Position numbers and translations under genes: made by a program. The notes under the pieces are model-generated. The model saw only the letters and a program-made list of their open reading frames with translations. It searched no databases and was not told where the DNA came from. A stretch of 64,000 nucleotides of DNA, from contig CAJTXZ010000002.1 in assembly GCA_910583725.1 (NCBI GenBank), forward strand, positions 62,001 to 126,000, in the 5' to 3' direction. The stretch's first letter is position 1. Every line of letters begins with the position of its first letter. Shown piece by piece: positions 34,402 through 42,510 of this stretch. The stretch is from an uncultured Vampirovibrio sp. GTDB taxonomy: Bacteria; Cyanobacteriota; Vampirovibrionia; Gastranaerophilales; Gastranaerophilaceae.

Positions 34402-35046
34402 TTACTCAAATAATGTTCTACCTAGTCTTATAATTGTTGCACCCTCATCAAGTGCTATTTTGTAATCATTGCTCATTCCCATTGAAAGCTCTTTTAAGTT
34501 ATACGATTCTTTTAGTTTGTACATTTCTCTAAAAAGTTTCCTGATTAAATCAGTATCATCGGTTAAGGGGGCTATATTCATAAGCCCTTCGAGCTTTAAA
34601 TTTTGAAGCCCGTTAATTTCAGATATCAGATTTTCCAACTGAGAAGGTGCTATGCCGAACTTTTGCTCTTCAAATGCATTATTTACCTGGATTAAAACTT
34701 TTTGGACAATACCTTTTTGCTTTGCAATTACATCCAGCTCACAAGCAAGTTTTATAGAATCGACAGAATGTATTAAATCAAACACTCCTACTGCCTTTTT
34801 TGCTTTGTTCCCTTGCAAGTGTCCAATCAAATGATAATGCGATTTTGAAGCGATTTCCTCCTCTAATAAATTGATTTTTTCAATTGCCTTGATTACTTGA
34901 TTTTCCCCAAAATTATTCAGCCCGGCTCTAAAGGCGTCCCTCATGTCGTTTACTGTATAATATTTTGAAACAGCAACGATTGTCGGGTTGTAATTTTTTG
35001 CAAATGTCAAAATACGATTTAAATTTTCAGAAATCTTTGTATACAC
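34402..35046 (-). CDS. YggS/PLPBP-family PLP homeostasis protein
   Basis: 214 residues, single-domain alanine-racemase-like TIM barrel. The PLP lysine is in NPTIVAVSKYY. Other family signatures are FGENQVIKAIEKI, HLIGHLQGNKAKKAV, MGMSNDYKIALDEGATIIRLG. It binds PLP without known catalytic activity and buffers free PLP, which fits pdxJ next door. The start is GTG 35046 with AAGAGGG upstream; the promoter is at 35102. It is 20 bases from sepF, the usual yggS-sepF arrangement. Confidence 0.93.
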   Translation of the reverse strand: MYTKISENLNRILTFAKNYNPTIVAVSKYYTVNDMRDAFRAGLNNFGENQVIKAIEKINLLEEEIASKSHYHLIGHLQGNKAKKAVGVFDLIHSVDSIKLACELDVIAKQKGIVQKVLIQVNNAFEEQKFGIAPSQLENLISEINGLQNLKLEGLMNIAPLTDDTDLIRKLFREMYKLKESYNLKELSMGMSNDYKIALDEGATIIRLGRTLFE

Positions 35047-35101
35047 TTTTCACACCCTCTTAAAAGCTATGTGACAAGCTTCTACCTTCAAGCTCTATTT
35101 A

Positions 35102-35130
35102 ATTATAGAGCGGGTGTGTACACATGACAA
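35102..35130 (-). promoter_or_regulatory. promoter of yggS-sepF with a palindromic spacer
   Basis: Minus strand TTGTCA (35125-35130), 17 bases, TATAAT (35102-35107). The spacer contains the perfect palindrome TGTGTACACA (35115-35124), a possible repressor site. Upstream, CATGACATG occurs twice (about 35184 and 35251). The rest of 35131-35486 is noncoding. Confidence 0.7.
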
Positions 35131-35270
35131 CATTTAATTTAGTAATCTATTTGTTGCACAAATAATTAGTCAAAACATGCACCATGACATGATTTTGGCA
35201 ATTCGATTATTCTTAATATTACTTAACAAATATAGAAATTTTAAATATTTCATGACATGTTTCGCTAAAA

Positions 35271-35303
35271 TTGGCATGCTTAATCTATGAAAAAGCATGC
35301 CAA
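35271..35303 (-). terminator. 11-bp perfect hairpin, probable terminator of pdxJ
   Basis: TTGGCATGCTT (35271-35281) and AAGCATGCCAA (35293-35303) pair perfectly around an 11-base loop. On the minus strand it is followed by TTTTAG, a short T-run, about 185 bases after the pdxJ stop. Confidence 0.5.
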
Positions 35304-35486
35304 ATAAATATCAAAAATAATTTTTGTATGATTGTTAAAAAAAATTTTCAAATTGTGGCTTTATTGCCCATTTTTTTAAATAAAAACTAACTTGTATGCT
35401 AAAAGACTACAGTACACAAAAAATAAGATAATAAAAAAATTATGTACATATTATAAATGCGGCATCAATTTGCAGTTTATATTTTG

Positions 35487-36194
35487 CTAAATTAACTCCA
35501 TCATTTCTTTAACGGCCATCTCTAGACCAACAAAGATGGAACGAGAAATTATTGAATGGCCAATATTTAATTCGCAAAGCCCTTCAATTTCATTCATCAA
35601 ATAAACATTTTCATAATTAAGGCCATGCCCGGCATTTACCTTAAGACCCAATTCCTGTGCGAATTTTGCACCGTTTTTAAGTTTATTAAATTCAATATCT
35701 TGATTATCTGTACCAAAAGCATTAGAAAAAGAGCCTGTATGAAGCTCAATATAATCAGCGCCTATTTCTGATGCCGTTTTAATTTGTTCTAAATCAGGGT
35801 CAATAAAAAGACTTACTATTATATTTTTTAAATGGAGTGCTTTTATTAATTTTTCAATTTTTTCTTTATTCTGAATAACATCAAGCCCGCCTTCTGTTGT
35901 TAATTCAAGTCTTTTTTCGGGCACAATGCAGCAGGAATAAGGGCAAAGCGAGGTGGCAATCTTCTGCATTTCATCTGTTGCCGCCATTTCAAGGTTAATA
36001 TTGCAAGCAAGATGTTTTTTTAATTCTAAAACATCATTGTCTTTTATATGGCGCCTGTCTTCTCTTAAATGTACGGTAACAGCCTTGGCGCCTGCCATTT
36101 CGCATATAAGTGCAGCATCCAAAACGCTTGGCTCAACTCCGCCTCTTGCGTTTCTTAACGTTGCAACATGATCAATATTAACTCCTAAATCCAT
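35487..36194 (-). CDS. pdxJ: pyridoxine 5'-phosphate synthase
   Basis: Condenses 1-deoxyxylulose 5-phosphate with 3-amino-2-oxopropyl phosphate in the DXP-dependent vitamin B6 pathway. The 235 residues show the PdxJ TIM-barrel signatures: LGVNIDHVATLRNARGG at the start, VTVHLREDRRHIKD, IGADYIELHTG, LKVNAGHGLNYENV and the C-terminal LNIGHSIISRSIF. The DXP-dependent route is shared with Cyanobacteria and Proteobacteria. The ATG has no Shine-Dalgarno and lies six bases after an extended -10 box, so a leaderless mRNA is expected. Confidence 0.97.
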   Translation of the reverse strand: MDLGVNIDHVATLRNARGGVEPSVLDAALICEMAGAKAVTVHLREDRRHIKDNDVLELKKHLACNINLEMAATDEMQKIATSLCPYSCCIVPEKRLELTTEGGLDVIQNKEKIEKLIKALHLKNIIVSLFIDPDLEQIKTASEIGADYIELHTGSFSNAFGTDNQDIEFNKLKNGAKFAQELGLKVNAGHGLNYENVYLMNEIEGLCELNIGHSIISRSIFVGLEMAVKEMMELI

Positions 36195-36200
36195 AGCTAA

Positions 36201-36209
36201 AATGTAGCA
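36201..36209 (-). promoter_or_regulatory. extended -10 promoter of pdxJ, predicted leaderless
   Basis: Minus strand TGC-TACATT (36201-36209) ends six bases before the ATG; the -35 region is poor, as expected for an extended -10 promoter. Confidence 0.45.
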
Positions 36210-36381
36210 CTTTTTTATCTTTTTTTAAAGAAAATTTTGCGCAAAAATGCAAAATAATAAAAAAGAACTAGCTCATATGGTTGATTTTAATGCTCTCTGG
36301 CTGGACTAAACAAATAAATTAAATATAATAAGAAATGTTACAATTATTACATTTCTTTTAGTTAATTAAAGTGAATAGATA

Positions 36382-39300
36382 GTGAACTGTCCAAAATGTA
36401 AAACTCAAATAAATCCTAAGGATACTATATGCCCTAATTGTAAATTAAGGCTTGTTTTTGAGTGTCCAAGGTGCAAGAGCCAAATAAAAACAGGCAGTTC
36501 ATCATGTAAAAAGTGCGGTTTTGTTTTTGTAAAATTTTGCCCTGAGTGCAACTGCGCAAACTATGTTTCATCAACTCACTGCAGAAAATGTTTTTATCAT
36601 TTTAAAGAAGATGAAGAAACACTTCAAAATATGCAGGCGAATAATAGTGAAAAGGAAAACAAAGCCGAGGTTAAAAACAATGACAAACATGCAAAAGCGC
36701 CTACACAGCAAACAGTACCAAGGTTAAGTGTTTATATTGATTTTTTAACATTAAAACATGTTTTCGACAAATACAAAGATAAAGAATTTAAGCAAAAGGT
36801 TACATTGAATATTAAAACAGCTATCAAGCTTGCTTTTAATGTAACGCCTCAATTCATCAAGGAAGATGTTATCAATTTTAGTATAAATTATTCTAAGAAA
36901 ATTGGTTTTTTAGAAAAGGTGAACAAATTTAGCGAAGAATTTTCAAAGTTTAATCTTATATTAAATGAAACCCTTGGCGCTGATATTTCATTTAAATTTG
37001 CCGTAGCACTTGAAGATGAAGTAAAACCAAATTCTTTAATTAAGCAGCTTGAATATGGCATAGAAAAGGATATTGTAACATCAGAAGGTGCGTATAAAAT
37101 ATTATCTGATGAGATTCCGCTCATTAAAATCTCGCCAGAATCATATAAAATGGTATTTTTAGACCAAAAACCCGAATTTACACAAAGTAAAAGCGTAAAA
37201 GAAAATGTGGCGCTTGAATTAATATATGATACTCTAAATGATTCATCAAGCGAAATTAAAGGAATATCATTAAATGCTCCAAGGGGCTCAGGGAAAAGTT
37301 TTCTATTAGAAAAGCTCTACAAAAAGCTTGAAGACGGCAATATAATGGTATTAAAGGGGCAATGCAGCGCGCTTACCCAAATTACTCCGATGGGACTTAT
37401 TCAGGATGTTTTTTTATCACTGTTTAATCTCTCTTTTGTACCATCAAAATATGAAAAACGCGTCAGAGAATTAAGAAATGTGCTTCAAAAAAATCTTTCT
37501 TTTATGAACGGCAAAGAAGGTTTTTCACCTGAAAAGATTGAAACATTGATAAACCTTGTTTATCCTGTCGGAGAAGATTTTTATGAAAGTATTTTAATTA
37601 ATAAGCATAAAACTTTTAAGGTGATAAAGGATGTGCTTGAAGCTCTTCGCGGCGAATCAAAGCTTGCAATAATAATTGACGATTTTGATTTAATTGATGA
37701 AACCTCTTTTGAATTTCTGAAATATTTAACAAATAAGGATTTCTTTAATCAGGGCGCAAAATTTTTACTATCATACAGAAACCAGCATGCTTTAAATATG
37801 TATATAAATTCAGAAAAGCTTCCTAAGAATGCTTGTTTGAATATTAACCTTGCGCAGAATGAAATAGATGATATCAGAGAATATTTAAGATTAAAATTCG
37901 GTTCTTATGATGTATTGCCGGAAAAAATTGTAAACCAGATTATTTTAAATTCACAAGGAAATTTTGCCTATATAGAACAGGTTAGTGAATATTTTCTTGA
38001 AACAAAAAAAGTTTATTTAAAAGACAAAGTGTTTACATTTAATGCAAAGGATGAAAATTATTTTGTTCCGCAGACGCTTGGCGAAATTCTGGATAAAAGA
38101 TTGAATTTCTTAAAAGAAACAAATCTTTCTTATTACCTGTTTTTAGGAACAGCGTCAATGCTTGGCGGAAGATTTACAAAATCTATCCTGCAAGCAGTTT
38201 TTGAATTATCCGATGATAATTTTATAAAAATAACTTCTTTTTTAGAAAAAACAGGGTATATAAGCAAAAAGAATGAAAATATCTTCAAATTTAAAAATAC
38301 ATTAATATGGACCCATATTTATTCTAAGGCAAAAAATAATGATACTCTAAAACCATACAGTGCAAAGCTTTTGGGGGAAACTTGCCAAAGAACAATATCT
38401 TCACCTGCTATACGTGCACTATTGGCACAAACAATTGAAGATAAGGCACTTGCATTCGACTTGTGGACTGCAAACCTAAAGCTTGCTTCCTATATAGGCG
38501 ATGTTGCATTTTATACCATGTGCCAAAAGCAAAGCCTTGCAAACCTTGAAGAGATGAAACATCCTAATGCTTTTTATATAAAAAATAATATCTTTGAAAG
38601 GCTTGGAAAATTAATTTATGCAAAAAACCCAAAAGAAGCTGTTGATTATTTAACATCAGCCCTTGTGCATGCTAAAAATAAAGAAGAAGCTGAAAAAGTT
38701 ATAGAATTATCAGGATACTTGATTCACAGTCTTAAAGAGGTGCAAAATTTTCCTGCAATAATTGAAACAGCGGATACAGTTCTTCAATATTTCGATAAAC
38801 CAAAATACAGTCTTCAGAGAGCATTAATTAAAACAAGAAAAGCCGAGGCACTCTTATATGCCGGAAATTTTGAAGAAGTAAATACAATTGTAAATTCAGA
38901 AATCAATCCGCCATTGCAAGAGTGGCTAAAACACCCAAAAAGGCATGATTTTGTAAATACAAAAGAAGTTTACAATTCATGGATAAAAGCAAACATATTT
39001 TTAATTGAAGCACTTGCGCAGCAAGGAAACCCTGCAGTGTTTGAATTAATCGAGGCTGTTGAAAAAGAGGTATTTAAAGAAAATAAAAAAGATAAAATCA
39101 CTGTTGATGCAAAAATTATCGTTAATTTAAAACTTGCAACAGCCTATGCCTATACAATCAAAGGATATCTTGGATTATCAGATGAAATACTGCAATCCAT
39201 TGTTAAAGATTTTTCATATGCGATTGATGATTCAAAATTAGTTTCAAAATGGAATACAATTGATATTTTTAACAAAATTTTGAGAAATGATTTTGATGAA

Positions 39301-39945
39301 AAAATAAAGGATGAAATGTTTGAGGCCGTAACCTTTGCAAACAACTGTTCTGATAATTACAGCAAAAACCTTATAAAAGCACTTTTAGCGTATGTAATAT
39401 TGGAAGAGGGAAATCCTTTAAAATCTTTGGAAATCTGCGCCGAGCAAATGACTTGGTTTTCTAAAGAAAAAATTGCTCTTGGCGCCCTTATTTCCTGGTA
39501 TATCAGCGCAAAAGCAACAATGGCAGCAAACGGTGCAGACAAGGCTGTTGAAATATGCGAAAAAGCAATAAATATATGCGAAAGCACCAAAATCAATTCC
39601 ACATTCTTTAAGGTGTTATTCCAAGCCCTTATGGCAAGAGCTTATCTAAATAAGGGCGAATTGGATAACGCAAAAACGTATTCAGAGCTTGCTTTTCAGG
39701 ATGCCAACATAAATGAACTTGTATTTCTACAGATGATATTATACAAACTGCGCGCCAATATTATGCAGGATTCCCTTACTACAATTGAAGCTTCAAGAAA
39801 GCTTGAGGTGGCTGAGAATACAATTAAAACATATGAAAAGGCTTTAAACGCAGCAAGCAGTCTGAATTTAACAAAACATCATTATGTTATTCAAAAAGAA
39901 TTAACCTCATTTAAGGCATATTGCCAGTTAAAGAGGATAATGTAG
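36382..39945 (+). CDS. large STAND-type ATPase with N-terminal zinc ribbons and C-terminal TPR-like repeats
   Basis: 1187 residues. Residues 1-75 hold eight CxxC knuckles forming about four zinc ribbons (CPKCKTQ, CPNCKLR, CPRCKSQ, CKKCGFV and so on). Residues 110-255 could be a degenerate nucleotide-cyclase-like domain, inferred from the usual order in such proteins. An AAA/STAND ATPase follows, with Walker A APRGSGKS (about 299-306) and Walker B LAIIIDDFD (about 429-437). From about 650 to the end lies a helical TPR-like solenoid. This layout is that of adenylate-cyclase/ATPase/TPR signal-transduction proteins related to MalT/AfsR regulators. No DNA-binding domain is visible. The start is GTG 36382; an upstream in-frame stop is close. 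Confidence 0.82.
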   Translation: MNCPKCKTQINPKDTICPNCKLRLVFECPRCKSQIKTGSSSCKKCGFVFVKFCPECNCANYVSSTHCRKCFYHFKEDEETLQNMQANNSEKENKAEVKNNDKHAKAPTQQTVPRLSVYIDFLTLKHVFDKYKDKEFKQKVTLNIKTAIKLAFNVTPQFIKEDVINFSINYSKKIGFLEKVNKFSEEFSKFNLILNETLGADISFKFAVALEDEVKPNSLIKQLEYGIEKDIVTSEGAYKILSDEIPLIKISPESYKMVFLDQKPEFTQSKSVKENVALELIYDTLNDSSSEIKGISLNAPRGSGKSFLLEKLYKKLEDGNIMVLKGQCSALTQITPMGLIQDVFLSLFNLSFVPSKYEKRVRELRNVLQKNLSFMNGKEGFSPEKIETLINLVYPVGEDFYESILINKHKTFKVIKDVLEALRGESKLAIIIDDFDLIDETSFEFLKYLTNKDFFNQGAKFLLSYRNQHALNMYINSEKLPKNACLNINLAQNEIDDIREYLRLKFGSYDVLPEKIVNQIILNSQGNFAYIEQVSEYFLETKKVYLKDKVFTFNAKDENYFVPQTLGEILDKRLNFLKETNLSYYLFLGTASMLGGRFTKSILQAVFELSDDNFIKITSFLEKTGYISKKNENIFKFKNTLIWTHIYSKAKNNDTLKPYSAKLLGETCQRTISSPAIRALLAQTIEDKALAFDLWTANLKLASYIGDVAFYTMCQKQSLANLEEMKHPNAFYIKNNIFERLGKLIYAKNPKEAVDYLTSALVHAKNKEEAEKVIELSGYLIHSLKEVQNFPAIIETADTVLQYFDKPKYSLQRALIKTRKAEALLYAGNFEEVNTIVNSEINPPLQEWLKHPKRHDFVNTKEVYNSWIKANIFLIEALAQQGNPAVFELIEAVEKEVFKENKKDKITVDAKIIVNLKLATAYAYTIKGYLGLSDEILQSIVKDFSYAIDDSKLVSKWNTIDIFNKILRNDFDEKIKDEMFEAVTFANNCSDNYSKNLIKALLAYVILEEGNPLKSLEICAEQMTWFSKEKIALGALISWYISAKATMAANGADKAVEICEKAINICESTKINSTFFKVLFQALMARAYLNKGELDNAKTYSELAFQDANINELVFLQMILYKLRANIMQDSLTTIEASRKLEVAENTIKTYEKALNAASSLNLTKHHYVIQKELTSFKAYCQLKRIM

Positions 39946-40075
39946 ACTTTTTAGCATAAAAATAATCTAAGGATTTTGATTTTGCCAAAAGCTGAAATTT
40001 TTCAAATACAAAAAAGTTCTAATGTGCCCGCAAATTCTGTATTTTATTTTTAATATAAATCCTTTTGATGCCATA

Positions 40076-40103
40076 TTGCCCAAAGATTAAAAATTGCTAT
40101 AAT
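40076..40103 (+). promoter_or_regulatory. promoter of the 78-aa membrane protein gene, predicted leaderless
   Basis: TTGCCC (40076-40081), 16 bases, extended -10 TGC-TATAAT (40095-40103). The -10 box ends seven bases before ATG 40111; no Shine-Dalgarno. Confidence 0.6.
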
Positions 40104-40110
40104 TGAATTT

Positions 40111-40347
40111 ATGGATGATATCAATATAAAAATTTTAGAGCTCAAAACAAAGAATTTAATGTCAAAAAGACAACTGGTTATTAATATATTGGTTGTATTA
40201 ATTGGCGGCATCATAGGGCTTGCTTTTATGCCAAACGGAGCATTGAAGAATATATTCATTATTCTTGGTGTTTTATATGCTATGGTTTTAATTAAAGATT
40301 TTTTAGCAATCGATATCAAGATAGAAAAATTATTAAAATGGAAGTAG
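40111..40347 (+). CDS. small two-helix membrane protein
   Basis: 78 residues. A charged helical start (MDDINIKILELKTKNLMSK) is followed by two hydrophobic helices (about 22-44 and 48-64) and a basic amphipathic end (KIEKLLKWK). It resembles phage-holin-like or AtpZ/AtpI-sized two-helix proteins in size only; no family assigned. It shares a transcript with the 44-residue membrane protein that follows. Confidence 0.65.
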   Translation: MDDINIKILELKTKNLMSKRQLVINILVVLIGGIIGLAFMPNGALKNIFIILGVLYAMVLIKDFLAIDIKIEKLLKWK

Positions 40348-40356
40348 GATTTTATT

Positions 40357-40491
40357 ATGGATTTTTTAACTATAAACCCAGAGCTTGATACACCCTCAAA
40401 TTTTATTATTGCTTTATTTCTTTTCGGACTTTTGCTTTGGTCTGCTTTTTATCCTTCAATTTTGGATAAAAAGATTAAAGACGACAAATAA
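40357..40491 (+). CDS. 44-residue single-pass membrane protein
   Basis: A complete short gene: ATG 40357, TAA 40489-40491. The product starts MDFLTINPELDTPS, has one hydrophobic helix (NFIIALFLFGLLLWSAFYPS) and ends with a charged tail LDKKIKDDK. The Shine-Dalgarno TAGGA overlaps the stop of the preceding gene and is well spaced, which supports coupled translation. It resembles small subunits of membrane complexes in size. Function unknown. Confidence 0.65.
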   Translation: MDFLTINPELDTPSNFIIALFLFGLLLWSAFYPSILDKKIKDDK

Positions 40492-40535
40492 TATAAAGCC
40501 GGAAAACTTTGTTTTGTTCTGTTTTTGAGATATTA

Positions 40536-40564
40536 TTGACACTAATAAAAATTTAAAATAGAAT
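40536..40564 (+). promoter_or_regulatory. promoter of the acyltransferase gene, predicted leaderless
   Basis: Perfect TTGACA (40536-40541), 17 bases, TAGAAT (40559-40564), then six bases and ATG 40571. No Shine-Dalgarno. Confidence 0.75.
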
Positions 40565-40570
40565 TGGTTT

Positions 40571-41401
40571 ATGCTTACACCACAACATTTGTACAGCGAA
40601 ATTCCCCCGACAAAGATAAGGAACAGGGAAGAAAAATTCAGAAAAGCAAAAAATGTCCCGTTTTGGCATTTTATGGGAAATTTTATCTTTTTTTCAATGA
40701 TAAAGAACCGCTTTTATTCCCTAATGTATAAAAATCTGGAAAATTTTGAAAAAAGGAATAAAAATTTTGCCACGGTTTTTTACGCCCCGCATTCTAATTG
40801 GTGGGATGGAATGCTTGGATATATTGTTATATATTTTATCTTAAGAAAAACCGGCAAATTTAGAATGCGCCTTATGATTGAAGAGATGAACAGATTTCCT
40901 CTGTTTCAATATATAGGCTGTTTTCCGATTAACAAAAAATCAGCGCAGAGTGCTATGAAATCTTTAAGCTATGCAGCAGATACGCTTAAAGACCCTGATA
41001 TAGCCTTCTGGCTTTTTCCGCAGGGAATTATCCGGCCGCCTCATCACAGGCCTGAAATTTTTCAATCAGGCTTAGCCTATATGGCAAAAAATGCCGCAAA
41101 AAAATTCGGAGGAGTAAATTTAATTCCCGTTGCAACAAATTATACATTTTTAAGACAGGACAGGCCTGAAATCCTCTTAGAATTCGGGGAACCCGAAGTG
41201 ATTACAAACCCTGAATTTGACAGAAAAGAATTTACACACAGACACGAAAGAGCGTTTGAAGAGTTTCTTGATCACCAGCAAAACAATATAAGCCGAGGTG
41301 ATTTTAGCGGATATGAATATTTATACAAAGAAAAGCTTCACTGGTGGCGCCAAATTGAGAGCAAATTAAAAAGTATCGGCATAAAAAACAAAGAGATTTA
41401 G
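40571..41401 (+). CDS. PlsC-like lysophospholipid acyltransferase
   Basis: 276 residues with the glycerolipid acyltransferase motifs. The HX4D box is HSNWWD (about residues 75-80), motif II is EEMNRFPLFQYIGCFPINK and motif III FPQGIIRPP (FPEGTRS-like). Motif IV is LIPVATNY. These enzymes acylate lysophosphatidic acid or related alcohols at the membrane. Gln instead of Glu in the FPEG position and the long Arg/Trp-rich ends resemble members acting on other acceptors, such as carotenoid or glycolipid acyltransferases. The next gene (ROK kinase) follows by 10 bases and is probably co-transcribed. Confidence 0.8.
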   Translation: MLTPQHLYSEIPPTKIRNREEKFRKAKNVPFWHFMGNFIFFSMIKNRFYSLMYKNLENFEKRNKNFATVFYAPHSNWWDGMLGYIVIYFILRKTGKFRMRLMIEEMNRFPLFQYIGCFPINKKSAQSAMKSLSYAADTLKDPDIAFWLFPQGIIRPPHHRPEIFQSGLAYMAKNAAKKFGGVNLIPVATNYTFLRQDRPEILLEFGEPEVITNPEFDRKEFTHRHERAFEEFLDHQQNNISRGDFSGYEYLYKEKLHWWRQIESKLKSIGIKNKEI

Positions 41402-41411
41402 GTTTTTCAAA

Positions 41412-42365
41412 ATGGAAGAATATTCTATAGGAATTGATTTAGGCGGCACAAAGATATTAGCCGGAATTATTGAAAAACAAACAGGAAAAGTTGTTTTTGA
41501 TGTTAAAAATAAGACAAAAAAAGAAAAGGGTAATAAAAAAACAGGCCAAAAAATCCTTGAAACCATTGATGAACTTATAAAAAAATGCGATATACCCAAA
41601 AAAGATATTGAGTCAATCGGAATAGGTCTTGCAGGACAGGTAGACAGGCAAAACGGAATCTTAATAAATGCTGCAAACCTTGAGTGCAGTGATTTTAATG
41701 TTAGAGAATTAATTCAAAATAAATTTAATATAAAAACTTTTGTTGGCAATGATGTTGAAGTTGCAGCACTTGGAGAATTAAAATACGGTGCAGGCAAAGG
41801 GTTTAAAGATATCATATGTATATTTGTCGGCACCGGTATAGGTTCATCCATAATAAAAGACGGCAAAATCCATTACGGGGCAAACGGTTCAGCCGGTGAA
41901 ATGGGGCATATGATAGTAGATTTAAACGGAAGGGCCTGTTCTTGCGGAGGTCATGGCTGCCTTGAAGCTTATGCAAGCAGAAGCGCCATTGAATCAAGAA
42001 TACTTGGAGCCGTTAAAAAAGGCAGGAGGTCGATTATTACTGATTTTGCTGATTCATCCTCAATAAGTTCAAAACACATTAAAAAATCTCTTGACGCGAG
42101 GGATGAAATTGTGACGCAATATGTAAATGAAGCCATAGAATACTTATCTGGCGGCATTGCAAGCGTTATAAACTTTTACAATCCGGAGCTTGTAATCCTT
42201 GGCGGGGGGCTTATACAAAGTATTGATGAATTTTATCTTGGCACAATAAAAAAGTCACGGGCCAAAGCACTTCCTATTCCTGCAAGTGCCGTAAAATTTA
42301 AAAAAGCTGAACTTGGCGATTATTCAGGTGTTATCGGGGCGTCAATGCTTTCTGTAGTGCCTTAA
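41412..42365 (+). CDS. ROK-family sugar kinase (glucokinase-like)
   Basis: 317 residues. The N-terminal ATP-binding phosphate loop is YSIGIDLGGTKILAGII. FVGTGIGSSIIKDGKIHYGA is followed by the ROK signature and zinc motif GRACSCGGHGCLEAYAS, with the catalytic Asp in VGNDVEVAALGE. Members phosphorylate glucose, N-acetylglucosamine or N-acetylmannosamine; the specificity residues (ExGH as AGEMGHM) fit a glucokinase or NAc-sugar kinase. No DNA-binding domain, so it is an enzyme rather than a repressor. It lies 10 bases after the acyltransferase gene and has no clear ribosome site of its own. Confidence 0.88.
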   Translation: MEEYSIGIDLGGTKILAGIIEKQTGKVVFDVKNKTKKEKGNKKTGQKILETIDELIKKCDIPKKDIESIGIGLAGQVDRQNGILINAANLECSDFNVRELIQNKFNIKTFVGNDVEVAALGELKYGAGKGFKDIICIFVGTGIGSSIIKDGKIHYGANGSAGEMGHMIVDLNGRACSCGGHGCLEAYASRSAIESRILGAVKKGRRSIITDFADSSSISSKHIKKSLDARDEIVTQYVNEAIEYLSGGIASVINFYNPELVILGGGLIQSIDEFYLGTIKKSRAKALPIPASAVKFKKAELGDYSGVIGASMLSVVP

Positions 42366-42495
42366 AGGGTAGGTAAATATTACTAATTCGTCCTTAGAAT
42401 ATCTTATCTTCTAAAATTTTACACGCCAGCATAATGTATATTCTTTTGATAATCCAGAATTAATCCATAAAAAAGCATAAATTGGCGAGCTTTAA

Positions 42496-42504
42496 TGCTA
42501 TAAT
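42496..42504 (+). promoter_or_regulatory. extended -10 promoter of mfd, predicted leaderless
   Basis: TGC-TATAAT (42496-42504) then six bases (CTTTTT) and ATG 42511. The -35 region is poor and there is no Shine-Dalgarno. Confidence 0.6.
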
Positions 42505-42510
42505 CTTTTT

